From assembly GCA_945872875.1 (NCBI GenBank), contig CAMCBB010000096.1, forward strand, positions 1 to 6,027: a DNA stretch of 6,027 bases. The letters are read 5' to 3'. How positions within the stretch are numbered: position 1 is the stretch's first letter; every line of letters starts with the position of its first letter. Below the pieces are notes generated by a model that did no database searches, was not told the DNA's origin, and was given only the letters and a program-made list of their open reading frames with translations. This document shows positions 1 through 6,027 of the stretch, one piece after another. The stretch is from Flavobacterium psychrophilum. Its GTDB lineage: Bacteria; Bacteroidota; Bacteroidia; Flavobacteriales; Flavobacteriaceae. Both the position numbers and the translations under genes were made by a program.

Positions 1-191
1 TCAGAATGTGCTATGAGTTTGATTTTTTCTGAAAGAAACGGCTTTACTTTAGCTACACTGTCATCCGTAGAGCAATCGTTTACAATCAATACTTCATAAT
101 TTGTGAAAGTTTGATTGAGAATACTATTAATCGTATTTTCAACATAACTTTCTTTGTTATAAAGCGGAATGATGACTGTGAAAAATGCCAT
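1..191 (-). CDS. Glycosyltransferase family 2 (GT-A fold), N-terminal part; 3' end beyond the window
   Basis: This is the first 63 codons of a GT-A inverting glycosyltransferase, read from an ATG at 191-189; the rest lies off the left edge. The protein begins MAFFTVIIPLYNKESYVE, the classic GT2 opening: a first beta-strand ending in IPxYN (residues 7-12), a helix containing SILNQTF (23-29), a second strand YEVLIVND (32-39) and the nucleotide-sugar-binding stretch VNDCSTDDS (37-45). Asp39 is the expected nucleotide-contacting residue. The family commonly has Gly where Cys40 stands, but Cys is also seen. The downstream DXD metal motif and acceptor region are not visible, so sugar and acceptor cannot be stated. 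The start lies 3 bases after the stop of the GT4 gene, so the two are surely co-transcribed, probably for a surface glycan. It probably acts on the cytoplasmic side of the inner membrane. Family call is firm; specificity unknown. Confidence 0.93.
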   Translation of the reverse strand, partial: MAFFTVIIPLYNKESYVENTINSILNQTFTNYEVLIVNDCSTDDSVAKVKPFLSEKIKLIAHS

Positions 192-194
192 GAT

Positions 195-1289
195 TTAGTC
201 CTTAATTAAATATTCAAAAATCGAATTCCAATCGTTTAGTTGATTTGAATTTTCAAATATATTTTTATTTCCTTGAAATTCAATGGTATTGGAAACAAAT
301 TGACTGATAAAATCTGCTAATTCCTTCGGATTTTCTGGGTTGAAAAATGAAACCTTTTCATAATCTCCTATCGTTTCTTTAGCATAGGGTAAATTAGCTG
401 CTAATATTGGTTTGCCAAATGCTTTAGCTTCCGACAAGGGCAATCCCCAGGTCTCAAGTTTGGATGGAAATAGCAAGCAATCCATGGATTGGTAGTTTCT
501 AAATACTTCTTCACGACTTAATTTGCCTAGAAATTGAAAAGGAGTTGAGGTGTATTTATCTATTATGTAATCACCGTATTTCGAATCCCCTTTGGCAAAA
601 GTTAAAGAAACTTGAATTTTATTTTTAATCGATTCGGGTAGGAGTTGTAGTGCCTCAGCAATAATTTCTACATTTTTAAAACTTCGGGCAACTAAGGGAT
701 AAAAAAACTGAATTTTAGTATTTTCTTTTGGGATCGATTCTGTGAATGTGTTGGTAACAAATTCCGGATAACAAACTTTGATATTTCGAATTTTATAGAA
801 TTTTTCAAATTCATTTTTAATCCAATTTTGCTGAACCAATACCGCATCATTTTTCTTGATGTTTAACCCCGTTAGGTATTTATATAAAATGGAGAAAACT
901 CCAATTTTATAATCAAATTTCCAATCATTATAACTTGATTTGTAAAATAGTGTTGGATGATGAAAATACACAAAGCGCTTCTTGGCTAGCACGTTTGGGG
1001 TTACATCATGTAAGGAAAGCCATACATCGGGTTGGATTGTTTTGGATAATTTGTTGAAATAAAAATATTCGTAATACAATCTTGCAATCCAAGAGTTTTT
1101 AGAATTTTGGAAGCCAATGTATTCGATGTTTGGGTAGTTAAATTGTGAAGAATCAGGTACTAGGGCAATTACTTTAACGTCGTTGTCTTTAGCATAGATT
1201 GCTATTTTTTGCAAACAATTGTCTAGGATGGTGAAAATCCCACCTTCTTTCATGTTTATTCCCGAAATTACAATTGTTTTTTTTGTCAA
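195..1289 (-). CDS. Glycosyltransferase, GT-B fold, GT4 (glycosyltransferase group 1) type
   Basis: A complete 364-residue GT-B retaining glycosyltransferase, a normal length for GT4. The N-terminal acceptor-side domain opens with IVISGINMKEGG (residues 6-17), a strand plus glycine turn typical of this group, and carries RFVYFHHP (105-112). The C-terminal donor domain begins near 193 with FFYPLVARSFKN (195-206), where Lys205-Asn206 matches the HKN-like donor-loop motif of GT4. FLGKLSREEVF (253-263) and CLLFPSKLETWGLPLSEAKAFGKP (271-294) follow; Glu279 and Glu287 form the E-x7-E signature that binds the nucleotide sugar. No signal peptide or clear membrane span is seen, so it is probably cytosolic or peripheral on the inner membrane. 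The start is TTG at 1289-1287: an in-frame stop lies 21 bases upstream with no ATG between, and the next ATG (codon 13, 1253-1251) would remove the first beta-strand. It lies 27 bases after ftsE and 3 before the GT2 gene. Donor and acceptor are unknown. Confidence 0.93.
   Translation of the reverse strand: MTKKTIVISGINMKEGGIFTILDNCLQKIAIYAKDNDVKVIALVPDSSQFNYPNIEYIGFQNSKNSWIARLYYEYFYFNKLSKTIQPDVWLSLHDVTPNVLAKKRFVYFHHPTLFYKSSYNDWKFDYKIGVFSILYKYLTGLNIKKNDAVLVQQNWIKNEFEKFYKIRNIKVCYPEFVTNTFTESIPKENTKIQFFYPLVARSFKNVEIIAEALQLLPESIKNKIQVSLTFAKGDSKYGDYIIDKYTSTPFQFLGKLSREEVFRNYQSMDCLLFPSKLETWGLPLSEAKAFGKPILAANLPYAKETIGDYEKVSFFNPENPKELADFISQFVSNTIEFQGNKNIFENSNQLNDWNSIFEYLIKD
199..203 (-). promoter_or_regulatory. 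Shine-Dalgarno-like AAGGA before the GT2 start
   Basis: On the minus strand AAGGA sits 7 bases before the ATG at 191, inside the last sense codons (Lys363-Asp364) of the GT4 gene. Spacing is ideal for a ribosome binding site. Bacteroidota rarely depend on such sites, so it may be chance or may help re-initiation after the GT4 stop at 197-195. It supports the chosen GT2 start. Confidence 0.4.
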
Positions 1290-1308
1290 ATTGTGAATAT
1301 TACAATTT
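1288..1308 (-). repeat. Perfect 7-bp inverted repeat overlapping the TTG start of the GT4 gene
   Basis: AAATTGT (1288-1294) and ACAATTT (1302-1308) are exact reverse complements around a 7-base spacer. On the transcript the hairpin's 3' arm supplies the first two bases of the UUG start codon. The stem is all A-U except one G-C pair, so it is weak as RNA. It could lower initiation at the GT4 gene or be a DNA operator, or be chance in AT-rich DNA. There is no U-tract that would make it a terminator. Confidence 0.4.
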
Positions 1309-1316
1309 TAAGGAAA

Positions 1317-2000
1317 TTACCCCATTTTCTGAACTACTTCAAAAATAGATCCATCCTCACATTTTAAAGTTTTGGATGGAAACTTCATTAATAAAGCGTA
1401 ATCGTGAGTAGCCATAATAATGGTTTTTCCTAAAGCATTAATGTTTTTTAATACATCTAATACTTCGGCACTCGTTTGAGGATCCAAGTTTCCTGTTGGT
1501 TCATCTGCAAGAATTAACTCCGGGTCATTTAGCAATGCTCTTGCAATGGCTACACGCTGTTGTTCACCACCAGAAAGTTGGTGTGGCATTTTTGAAGCAA
1601 AACCTCTCATTCCTACTTTGTCCAATACTTCATCAATTTTGTCTTGCATTTTAGCGGCATCCGTCCAGCCGGTTGCTTTAAGAACAAAGATCATATTGTC
1701 GTTTACCGTTCTATCGGGTAATAATTTGAAATCTTGAAAAACAATTCCAATTTTTCTTCTCAAATACGGGATGTCTTTTTCTTCTAGAGTAGCAAGGTCA
1801 AATTCTACAATATGTCCTTCACCTTGTGTTAAAGGCAAATCCGCATATAATGTTTTCATAAAACTACTTTTACCAGTTCCGGTTTTTCCAATGATATATA
1901 GGAATTCCCCATGATTCACTTCCAAATTAATTTGTGATAAAATCACTTTATTCTCTTGGTAGATGGTAACGTCTTTTAATGATAATACAGGATTTGACAT
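1317..2000 (-). CDS. ftsE: Cell-division ABC transporter ATP-binding protein FtsE
   Basis: A complete 227-residue ABC ATPase, the usual length of FtsE. Visible motifs in order: Walker A GKTGTGKS (residues 38-45), Q-loop FQD (Gln89), FtsE-like LLPDRTV (93-99), signature LSGGEQQR (142-149), Walker B LILADE (162-167, catalytic Glu167), D-loop NLDP (171-174) and H-loop His199. All catalytic residues are intact. FtsE pairs with the membrane protein FtsX; in studied bacteria ATP hydrolysis at the cytoplasmic face drives FtsX to activate periplasmic peptidoglycan hydrolases during division. LolD/MacB-type ATPases are close relatives, but the LLPDRTV stretch and the length favour FtsE. ftsX is not next door; in Bacteroidota it commonly sits elsewhere, so FtsE presumably works in trans with it. 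The ATG at 2000 is preceded by a Bacteroidota-type promoter, making this the first gene of the left operon, followed by two glycosyltransferases. Confidence 0.93.
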   Translation of the reverse strand: MSNPVLSLKDVTIYQENKVILSQINLEVNHGEFLYIIGKTGTGKSSFMKTLYADLPLTQGEGHIVEFDLATLEEKDIPYLRRKIGIVFQDFKLLPDRTVNDNMIFVLKATGWTDAAKMQDKIDEVLDKVGMRGFASKMPHQLSGGEQQRVAIARALLNDPELILADEPTGNLDPQTSAEVLDVLKNINALGKTIIMATHDYALLMKFPSKTLKCEDGSIFEVVQKMG

Positions 2001-2020
2001 ATGAAATAGTGTTTATTTGG

Positions 2021-2050
2021 TAAAAGTAATAAGATAACGCTGGTTTTCAA
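2021..2050 (-). promoter_or_regulatory. Probable ftsE promoter (Bacteroidota sigma-A type)
   Basis: Read on the minus strand, TTG (2050-2048) is followed after 19 bases by TACTTTTA (2028-2021). This fits the Bacteroidota primary-sigma consensus TTG ... TAnnTTTG with only the last base different. Transcription would start near 2013-2016, leaving a leader of roughly 15 bases before the ftsE ATG at 2000. No other candidate in the intergenic region fits the minus strand as well. Confidence 0.6.
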
Positions 2051-2060
2051 AATAAATTTT

Positions 2061-2081
2061 AAGATTAGTTATTAAAATCTT
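2061..2081. repeat. Short inverted repeat between divergent promoters
   Basis: AAGATT (2061-2066) and AATCTT (2076-2081) are exact reverse complements separated by 9 bases. The element lies just upstream of the ftsE -33 box and about 95 bases upstream of the plus-strand -7 box. It could be an operator, but a 6-bp arm in DNA this AT-rich may well be chance. The rest of the 2001-2205 region shows only AT-rich sequence, the promoters and a CAACTT direct repeat at 2083-2088 and 2090-2095. Confidence 0.2.
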
Positions 2082-2167
2082 CCAACTTTCAACTTCCAGT
2101 ATCTTACTTTTTCTATTGTTAAAAAAAATGTTTATAATAAAACTAGTTTAACTCTCGTTATAGCTTG

Positions 2168-2183
2168 TATAATGCTACATTTG
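2168..2183 (+). promoter_or_regulatory. Probable promoter of the TPR/beta-barrel unit
   Basis: TACATTTG (2176-2183) is an exact match to the Bacteroidota -7 box TAnnTTTG and would start transcription near 2190, giving a leader of about 16 bases. A perfect sigma-70 style TATAAT (2168-2173) lies directly before it. No TTG stands at the ideal -33 distance; the nearest partial match is TTA at 2158-2160 (15-base gap). The -7 box is strong and the upstream half weak, so activation or a relaxed -33 is possible. Confidence 0.5.
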
Positions 2184-2205
2184 AAGAGCTTTTAAATACT
2201 TTGCC

Positions 2206-5200
2206 ATGCGAAAAACAGCCGCTTTTTTACTTTTAAACTTAGTAGTTTCTGGTGCAACAATATCAGCACAACAATCTGTTATTTATACCAATTCGTTATC
2301 TGAATACGATAATGCCATTTCTTTATATAAAGAAAAGCAATATTTAGCAGCACAAATAGTTTTTGTGAAAGTGCGACAATATGTTAAAAACCAAGAAGTT
2401 CAGGCGGATTGTGCTTATTACATTGCAAATTGCGCTATTAGATTAAATCAATCGGATGCGAATGTCTTAATGGAAGATTTTGTTTCTAATTATCCAACTA
2501 ACACAAAAATAAATCAGGCGCATCTTGAAGTTGCAACTTTTTATTTTGAAAGTTCTAATTATACGCAGGCAATCCAAAATTTTGACAAAGTAGATGAACG
2601 CACCTTGACTTTTGAGGAATTAGAAAAATATAATTTCCAAAAGGGGTACGCTTATTTTTCAGAGAAAAACAAAAATAAAGCAACTCTTTATTTAAGTAAA
2701 GTTGCCAATTCAAAAATATATGGTGTTCAGGCTAAATATTATTTAGGGTTTATGGCTTATGAAGGCGAGGATTTTAAAGAGGCAAATAAATACTTTGATC
2801 AAGTTGCCAATGAAGATAAATACAAAGAAAAGCTTTCCTATTTTCAAGCGGATATGAGTTTTAAATCGGGTGAATTTCAAAAAGCAATCGATTTAGGTTT
2901 GTTGGCAATGCCCAATTCCACCGCAACTGAAAAATCGGAATTAAATAAAATTATTGGAGAGAGTTATTTCAATTTAAATAAATATGACTCAGCACTACCT
3001 TATTTAAAAGAATACAAAGGCAAAAAAGGCAAATGGAGTAATACCGATTTTTATCAATTGGGATATACATATTACCAACAAAAGGATTATGTAAATGCCG
3101 TTTCGCAATTCAGTAAAATTATTGACGGAAAAGATACCGTTGCTCAAAATGCGTATTACCATTTAGGTGAATGCTACATGAATACAGATAAAAAGCAACA
3201 AGCATTAAATGCTTTTAAAGCGGCTTCGGAGATGGGTTTTGATAAAAAGATCCAAGAAGACGCCCTTTTGAATTATGCCAAAATTAGTTACGAAATAGGA
3301 AACTCTTATCAATCGGTTCCAGATGTGTTGAATTCGTTTCTGAATAAATATCCCGATTCACCAAATAAAAAAGAAATAGAGAGTTTGTTAATCAACTCAT
3401 ATATAACTTCAAAAAATTACAAGGAGGCCTTGGTTGTTTTGGAAAAAAATAAAAATCCAGAAAATAAATTAGCGTACCAAAAAGTAACCTTTTATAGAGG
3501 ATTGGAATTGTATACAGATGGAAATTACCAAGAGGCGTTAAAGATGTTTGTTTCCTCAATAGCTGCTCAAAAAGATGCAAAATTTTCTGCTCGTGCTACC
3601 TTTTGGAAAGCAGAAACTGAATATACATTAGATAATTTTAATGAGGCCTTGTTGAGTTTCAAACAATTTGAAGGAAGTCCGGAAGCAGTTAATACATCAG
3701 AATATAAAAATCTTAATTACAACATTGCGTATTGTTATTTCAAACAAAAAGAATACGACCAAGCCGGAAACAACTTTCAAAGCTATATTGGAATTGCAAA
3801 AGAGGATAAAATTCGTTTGAATGATGCTTATTTAAGATTGGGTGATTGCCGTTTTGTGACTTCCAAATATTGGCCTGCTATGGATGCCTATAACAAGGCA
3901 ATCGAATTAAAGAGCGTGGATGCTGATTATGCTGCTTTTCAAAAAGCAATTAGCTATGGATTTATAGGGAAAAACGAAAAGAAAATAGAGGATTTTAATA
4001 AGTTCTTACAAGCATATAAAACTTCACAATACCGAGATGATGCTTTGTTTGAATTGGCAAATACTTATGTGACAGAGAGCAAAACCGATTTGGCAATTAA
4101 AACCTACGATCAATTATTAGCTGAATTCAAAAACGGAACTTATGCAAGCAAAGCTGTTTTAAGAGAAGGATTGGTTTATTATAATGGAAACAAAGATGAT
4201 TTTGCTATAGCCAAATTCAAAAAAGTTGCCGCCGATTTCCCTAGAACTCCCGAGGCACTTGAAGCAGTTACTACGGCTAGATTGATTTATGTTGATAATG
4301 GAAAAGTGGAGGAGTATGCTACTTGGGTTCGCTCATTAGATTTTGTTGAAGTTTCAGATGCCGATTTAGATAACGATACTTATGAAGCCGCAGAGAAACA
4401 GTATTTACAAAACAATACGAAACAAGCGATCTCTAATTTAAGTGGTTATGTAGCGAAATTTCCAAAAGGTATTCATGCATTAAAAGCTAATTTTTATTTA
4501 GCTCAAGCCTATTATGCAGATGGATTAGAAGCTAATGCAGTTCCGAATTATGAATTTGTTATTGCACAGCCAAAAAGTGAATATACCGAGCAGGCTTTAG
4601 TTCGTTTATGTGAAATACATTTAAAGAAAGACGATTTTGCAAAAGCAAATACCGTTTTAACTCGTTTAGAAACAGAAGCTGATTTCCCTCAGAATGTAAC
4701 CTTTGCACAAGCTAATTTAATGCGTTCTTATTACGAACAAAAAGACTATCCAAACGCGGTGATTTATGCCGATAAAGTAATTGCAAATCCTAAAACTGAT
4801 GATAAAATAAAAAGTGATGCTCAAATAATCGTTGCTCGATCTGCTATAAATGCAAAAGACGAAGTTAAAGCGCGTTATGCGTATTCTGTTTTATTGAAAA
4901 TTGCAAAAGGGGAGTTGGCTGCAGAAGCTTTGTATTATGATGCTTATTTCAAAAATAAAGACGGAAAATTTGCTGATTCAAATAAAACAGTTCAAAAATT
5001 GGCTAAAGATTATTCGGGTTACAAGTTTTTTGGAGCTAAAGGATTAATTGTTATGGCTAAAAACTATTACGGGTTGAAAGACAGTTTCCAAGCGACTGCC
5101 ATTTTAGATAGTGTAATTGAAAATTTCACTGATTTTCCAGAAGTTGTTCAAGAAGCACAAACGGAACTAGATGCTATTAAAGCTGAAGAAAGTAAAACGA

Positions 5201-5223
5201 ATTCGTCAATAGAAAATAAATAA
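2206..5223 (+). CDS. Large secreted TPR-repeat (tetratricopeptide) protein
   Basis: A complete 1005-residue exported protein. MRKTAAFLLLNLVVSGATISA is a signal peptide with likely signal-peptidase I cleavage after Ala21 (before QQ); there is no lipobox cysteine, so it is expected to be soluble in the periplasm. Nearly all the mature chain is helix-turn-helix TPR or Sel1/BamD-like units with Tyr/Gly/Ala spacing. Clear units begin near residues 104, 142, 176, 213, 249, 284, 316, 356, 394, 428, 466, 505, 541, 612, 651, 727, 762, 796, 836, 872 and 945. One stretch, about 690-726 (YATWVRSLDFVEVSDADLD at 704-722), does not fit the repeat and may be a hinge or docking segment. The C-terminus ends in a polar tail (992-1005). 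TPR solenoids bind proteins, so a scaffold or assembly role is likely. It lies 43 bases upstream of an outer-membrane barrel gene, its most likely partner. SprE-type gliding lipoproteins were considered but the lipobox is absent. Exact function unknown. Confidence 0.93.
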   Translation: MRKTAAFLLLNLVVSGATISAQQSVIYTNSLSEYDNAISLYKEKQYLAAQIVFVKVRQYVKNQEVQADCAYYIANCAIRLNQSDANVLMEDFVSNYPTNTKINQAHLEVATFYFESSNYTQAIQNFDKVDERTLTFEELEKYNFQKGYAYFSEKNKNKATLYLSKVANSKIYGVQAKYYLGFMAYEGEDFKEANKYFDQVANEDKYKEKLSYFQADMSFKSGEFQKAIDLGLLAMPNSTATEKSELNKIIGESYFNLNKYDSALPYLKEYKGKKGKWSNTDFYQLGYTYYQQKDYVNAVSQFSKIIDGKDTVAQNAYYHLGECYMNTDKKQQALNAFKAASEMGFDKKIQEDALLNYAKISYEIGNSYQSVPDVLNSFLNKYPDSPNKKEIESLLINSYITSKNYKEALVVLEKNKNPENKLAYQKVTFYRGLELYTDGNYQEALKMFVSSIAAQKDAKFSARATFWKAETEYTLDNFNEALLSFKQFEGSPEAVNTSEYKNLNYNIAYCYFKQKEYDQAGNNFQSYIGIAKEDKIRLNDAYLRLGDCRFVTSKYWPAMDAYNKAIELKSVDADYAAFQKAISYGFIGKNEKKIEDFNKFLQAYKTSQYRDDALFELANTYVTESKTDLAIKTYDQLLAEFKNGTYASKAVLREGLVYYNGNKDDFAIAKFKKVAADFPRTPEALEAVTTARLIYVDNGKVEEYATWVRSLDFVEVSDADLDNDTYEAAEKQYLQNNTKQAISNLSGYVAKFPKGIHALKANFYLAQAYYADGLEANAVPNYEFVIAQPKSEYTEQALVRLCEIHLKKDDFAKANTVLTRLETEADFPQNVTFAQANLMRSYYEQKDYPNAVIYADKVIANPKTDDKIKSDAQIIVARSAINAKDEVKARYAYSVLLKIAKGELAAEALYYDAYFKNKDGKFADSNKTVQKLAKDYSGYKFFGAKGLIVMAKNYYGLKDSFQATAILDSVIENFTDFPEVVQEAQTELDAIKAEESKTNSSIENK

Positions 5224-5266
5224 TTGTTACACCAGCATTTTAAAGTGCTTCAAAAATAATAGAATT

Positions 5267-6027
5267 ATGAAAATCAATTTTCAACATAAAATCGCAATCC
5301 TGGTAGTTCTTTTGGGTCTTCAAATAGCTGTTGCTCAAAAGAAAGATGAAAACATTGGAACCGAAGTGGTAAATGTAGTAAAAGCATACACGCCAACAAT
5401 TTCGGATGCTTTTAAAGTAAAAGAATCACCTGTTCTTACTGATGAGGACAATTCAAAAAAAGAAGCAATTCAATATTCCATTTTTTCATTTCCTGTTGCG
5501 TCTACTTTTACCCCTACAAAAGGAAAATCAGCTTCTGTTGAAAATGCAGCCAAAGAAAAATTATTTGGTAACTACGCCACTTTTGCAGCAGGAACCTACG
5601 GAACAATTAATGCTGAATTATTTGCAACCAAAACCTTAAAAAATGGAGATTATGTTGGGGCAATGTTTCGTCATCTCTCTTCGCAAGGAGGAGTTAAAGA
5701 TGTGGTTTTAGATAATAACTTTTCAAACACTTCACTTGATGCAACCTATGGAAGTAAGTCAGGTAAAATATCTTGGAATGCTGATTTGGGATATCAGAGA
5801 CAAGGATACAATTGGTATGGTTTAAATCCATTATTTTATGAGAATTTAGTGCCATCGGATAAGGATCTATTTTTAGGTAAAATTAATCCAAAACAAGTTT
5901 ATCAGAATGTTTATTTAGGGGGAAAGATTGCAATAAACGAATCTGCTTTTAAAGAAGCTACGCTTAAATTTAGTCATTTTTCGGATTCATATGCTTCCGC
6001 AGAAAATAGATTGGTTATCAAGCCTGC
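5267..6027 (+). CDS. Outer-membrane beta-barrel protein (TonB-dependent-receptor-like), N-terminal part
   Basis: The first 253 codons of an exported protein that runs off the right edge with no stop. Residues 1-23 form a signal peptide with cleavage after AVA (Ala23, before QKK). Mature residues 30-57 hold a polar conserved-looking stretch, EVVNVVKAYTPTISDAFK at 33-50, then a linker rich in Ser, Lys and Ala. From about residue 100 the chain alternates polar and hydrophobic/aromatic residues with short loops (FGNYATFAAGTYGTINAELF at 100-119, YVGAMFRHLSS at 129-139, ISWNADLGYQRQGYNWYG at 168-185, QNVYLGGKIAI at 213-223), as in transmembrane beta-strands of outer-membrane barrels. Such proteins are often labelled TonB-dependent receptors, but no carboxypeptidase-like domain or plug is visible before the strands. 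The ATG at 5267 is chosen because it gives the complete signal peptide. It follows the TPR gene by 43 bases with no terminator and is probably co-transcribed. Substrate or role cannot be stated. Confidence 0.85.
   Translation, partial: MKINFQHKIAILVVLLGLQIAVAQKKDENIGTEVVNVVKAYTPTISDAFKVKESPVLTDEDNSKKEAIQYSIFSFPVASTFTPTKGKSASVENAAKEKLFGNYATFAAGTYGTINAELFATKTLKNGDYVGAMFRHLSSQGGVKDVVLDNNFSNTSLDATYGSKSGKISWNADLGYQRQGYNWYGLNPLFYENLVPSDKDLFLGKINPKQVYQNVYLGGKIAINESAFKEATLKFSHFSDSYASAENRLVIKP

Noticed and set aside
1284..1289. TTGACA (minus strand) at the GT4 start as a -35 box
   Set aside because: No -10 or TAnnTTTG element follows at a proper distance, and the sequence is explained as the start codon plus codon 2.
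1546..1737. Plus-strand open frame of 63 codons
   Set aside because: It lies antisense inside the ftsE coding sequence, whose ABC motifs are intact here; its product has no recognisable feature.
2197..2203. TACTTTG as a -7 box directly before the TPR start
   Set aside because: It is one base short of TAnnTTTG and would start transcription inside or after the ATG at 2206.
3392..3580. Minus-strand open frame of 62 codons
   Set aside because: It is antisense within the TPR gene, whose repeats continue unbroken across it; no signal or domain in the product.
2206..5223. TPR protein as the gliding lipoprotein SprE
   Set aside because: The signal peptide ends ISA-QQ with no lipobox cysteine, and the neighbours do not point to a gliding or type IX secretion locus.
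5234..5249. Hairpin AGCATT-TTAA-AGTGCT between the TPR and barrel genes, possible terminator
   Set aside because: The stem has only 6 pairs, one of them G-U, and is not followed by a U-tract; the adjacent genes look co-transcribed.
5442..5639. Plus-strand open frame of 65 codons
   Set aside because: It is an out-of-frame shadow of the barrel gene, whose own frame runs open from 5267 to the window end with a signal peptide and beta-strand pattern.

Overview
The window is low-GC DNA from a member of the Bacteroidota, most likely a Flavobacterium or close relative. Evidence: AT-rich intergenic DNA, promoter boxes of the Bacteroidota type (TTG, about 19 bases, TAnnTTTG), starts that mostly lack Shine-Dalgarno sequences, a Bacteroidota-style FtsE, and a large exported TPR protein followed by an outer-membrane beta-barrel gene. 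Genus is an inference from style and cannot be proven here.

Layout: two divergent transcription units leave a 205-base intergenic region (2001-2205). To the left, on the minus strand, lie ftsE (1317-2000), a GT-B glycosyltransferase of the GT4 type (195-1289, probable TTG start) and the first 63 codons of a GT-A family 2 glycosyltransferase (1-191, cut by the window edge). The gaps are 27 and 3 bases, so this reads as one operon that continues off the left edge. To the right, on the plus strand, lie a 1005-residue secreted TPR-repeat protein (2206-5223) and, 43 bases on, the first 253 codons of an outer-membrane beta-barrel protein (5267-6027, cut by the right edge).

Function: the left unit joins an ATPase of the cell-division and envelope-remodelling ABC system with two sugar transferases that probably build a surface polysaccharide or glycan. 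ftsX is not adjacent, as is usual in this phylum. The right unit encodes two exported proteins, a periplasmic TPR solenoid and an outer-membrane barrel, which plausibly work together at the outer membrane; the role of the pair is not clear from sequence. No mobile element, CRISPR array, tRNA or rRNA was seen. Less ordinary points are the TPR/barrel pair, the apparent lack of a plug in the barrel protein, and a hairpin overlapping the TTG start of the GT4 gene.
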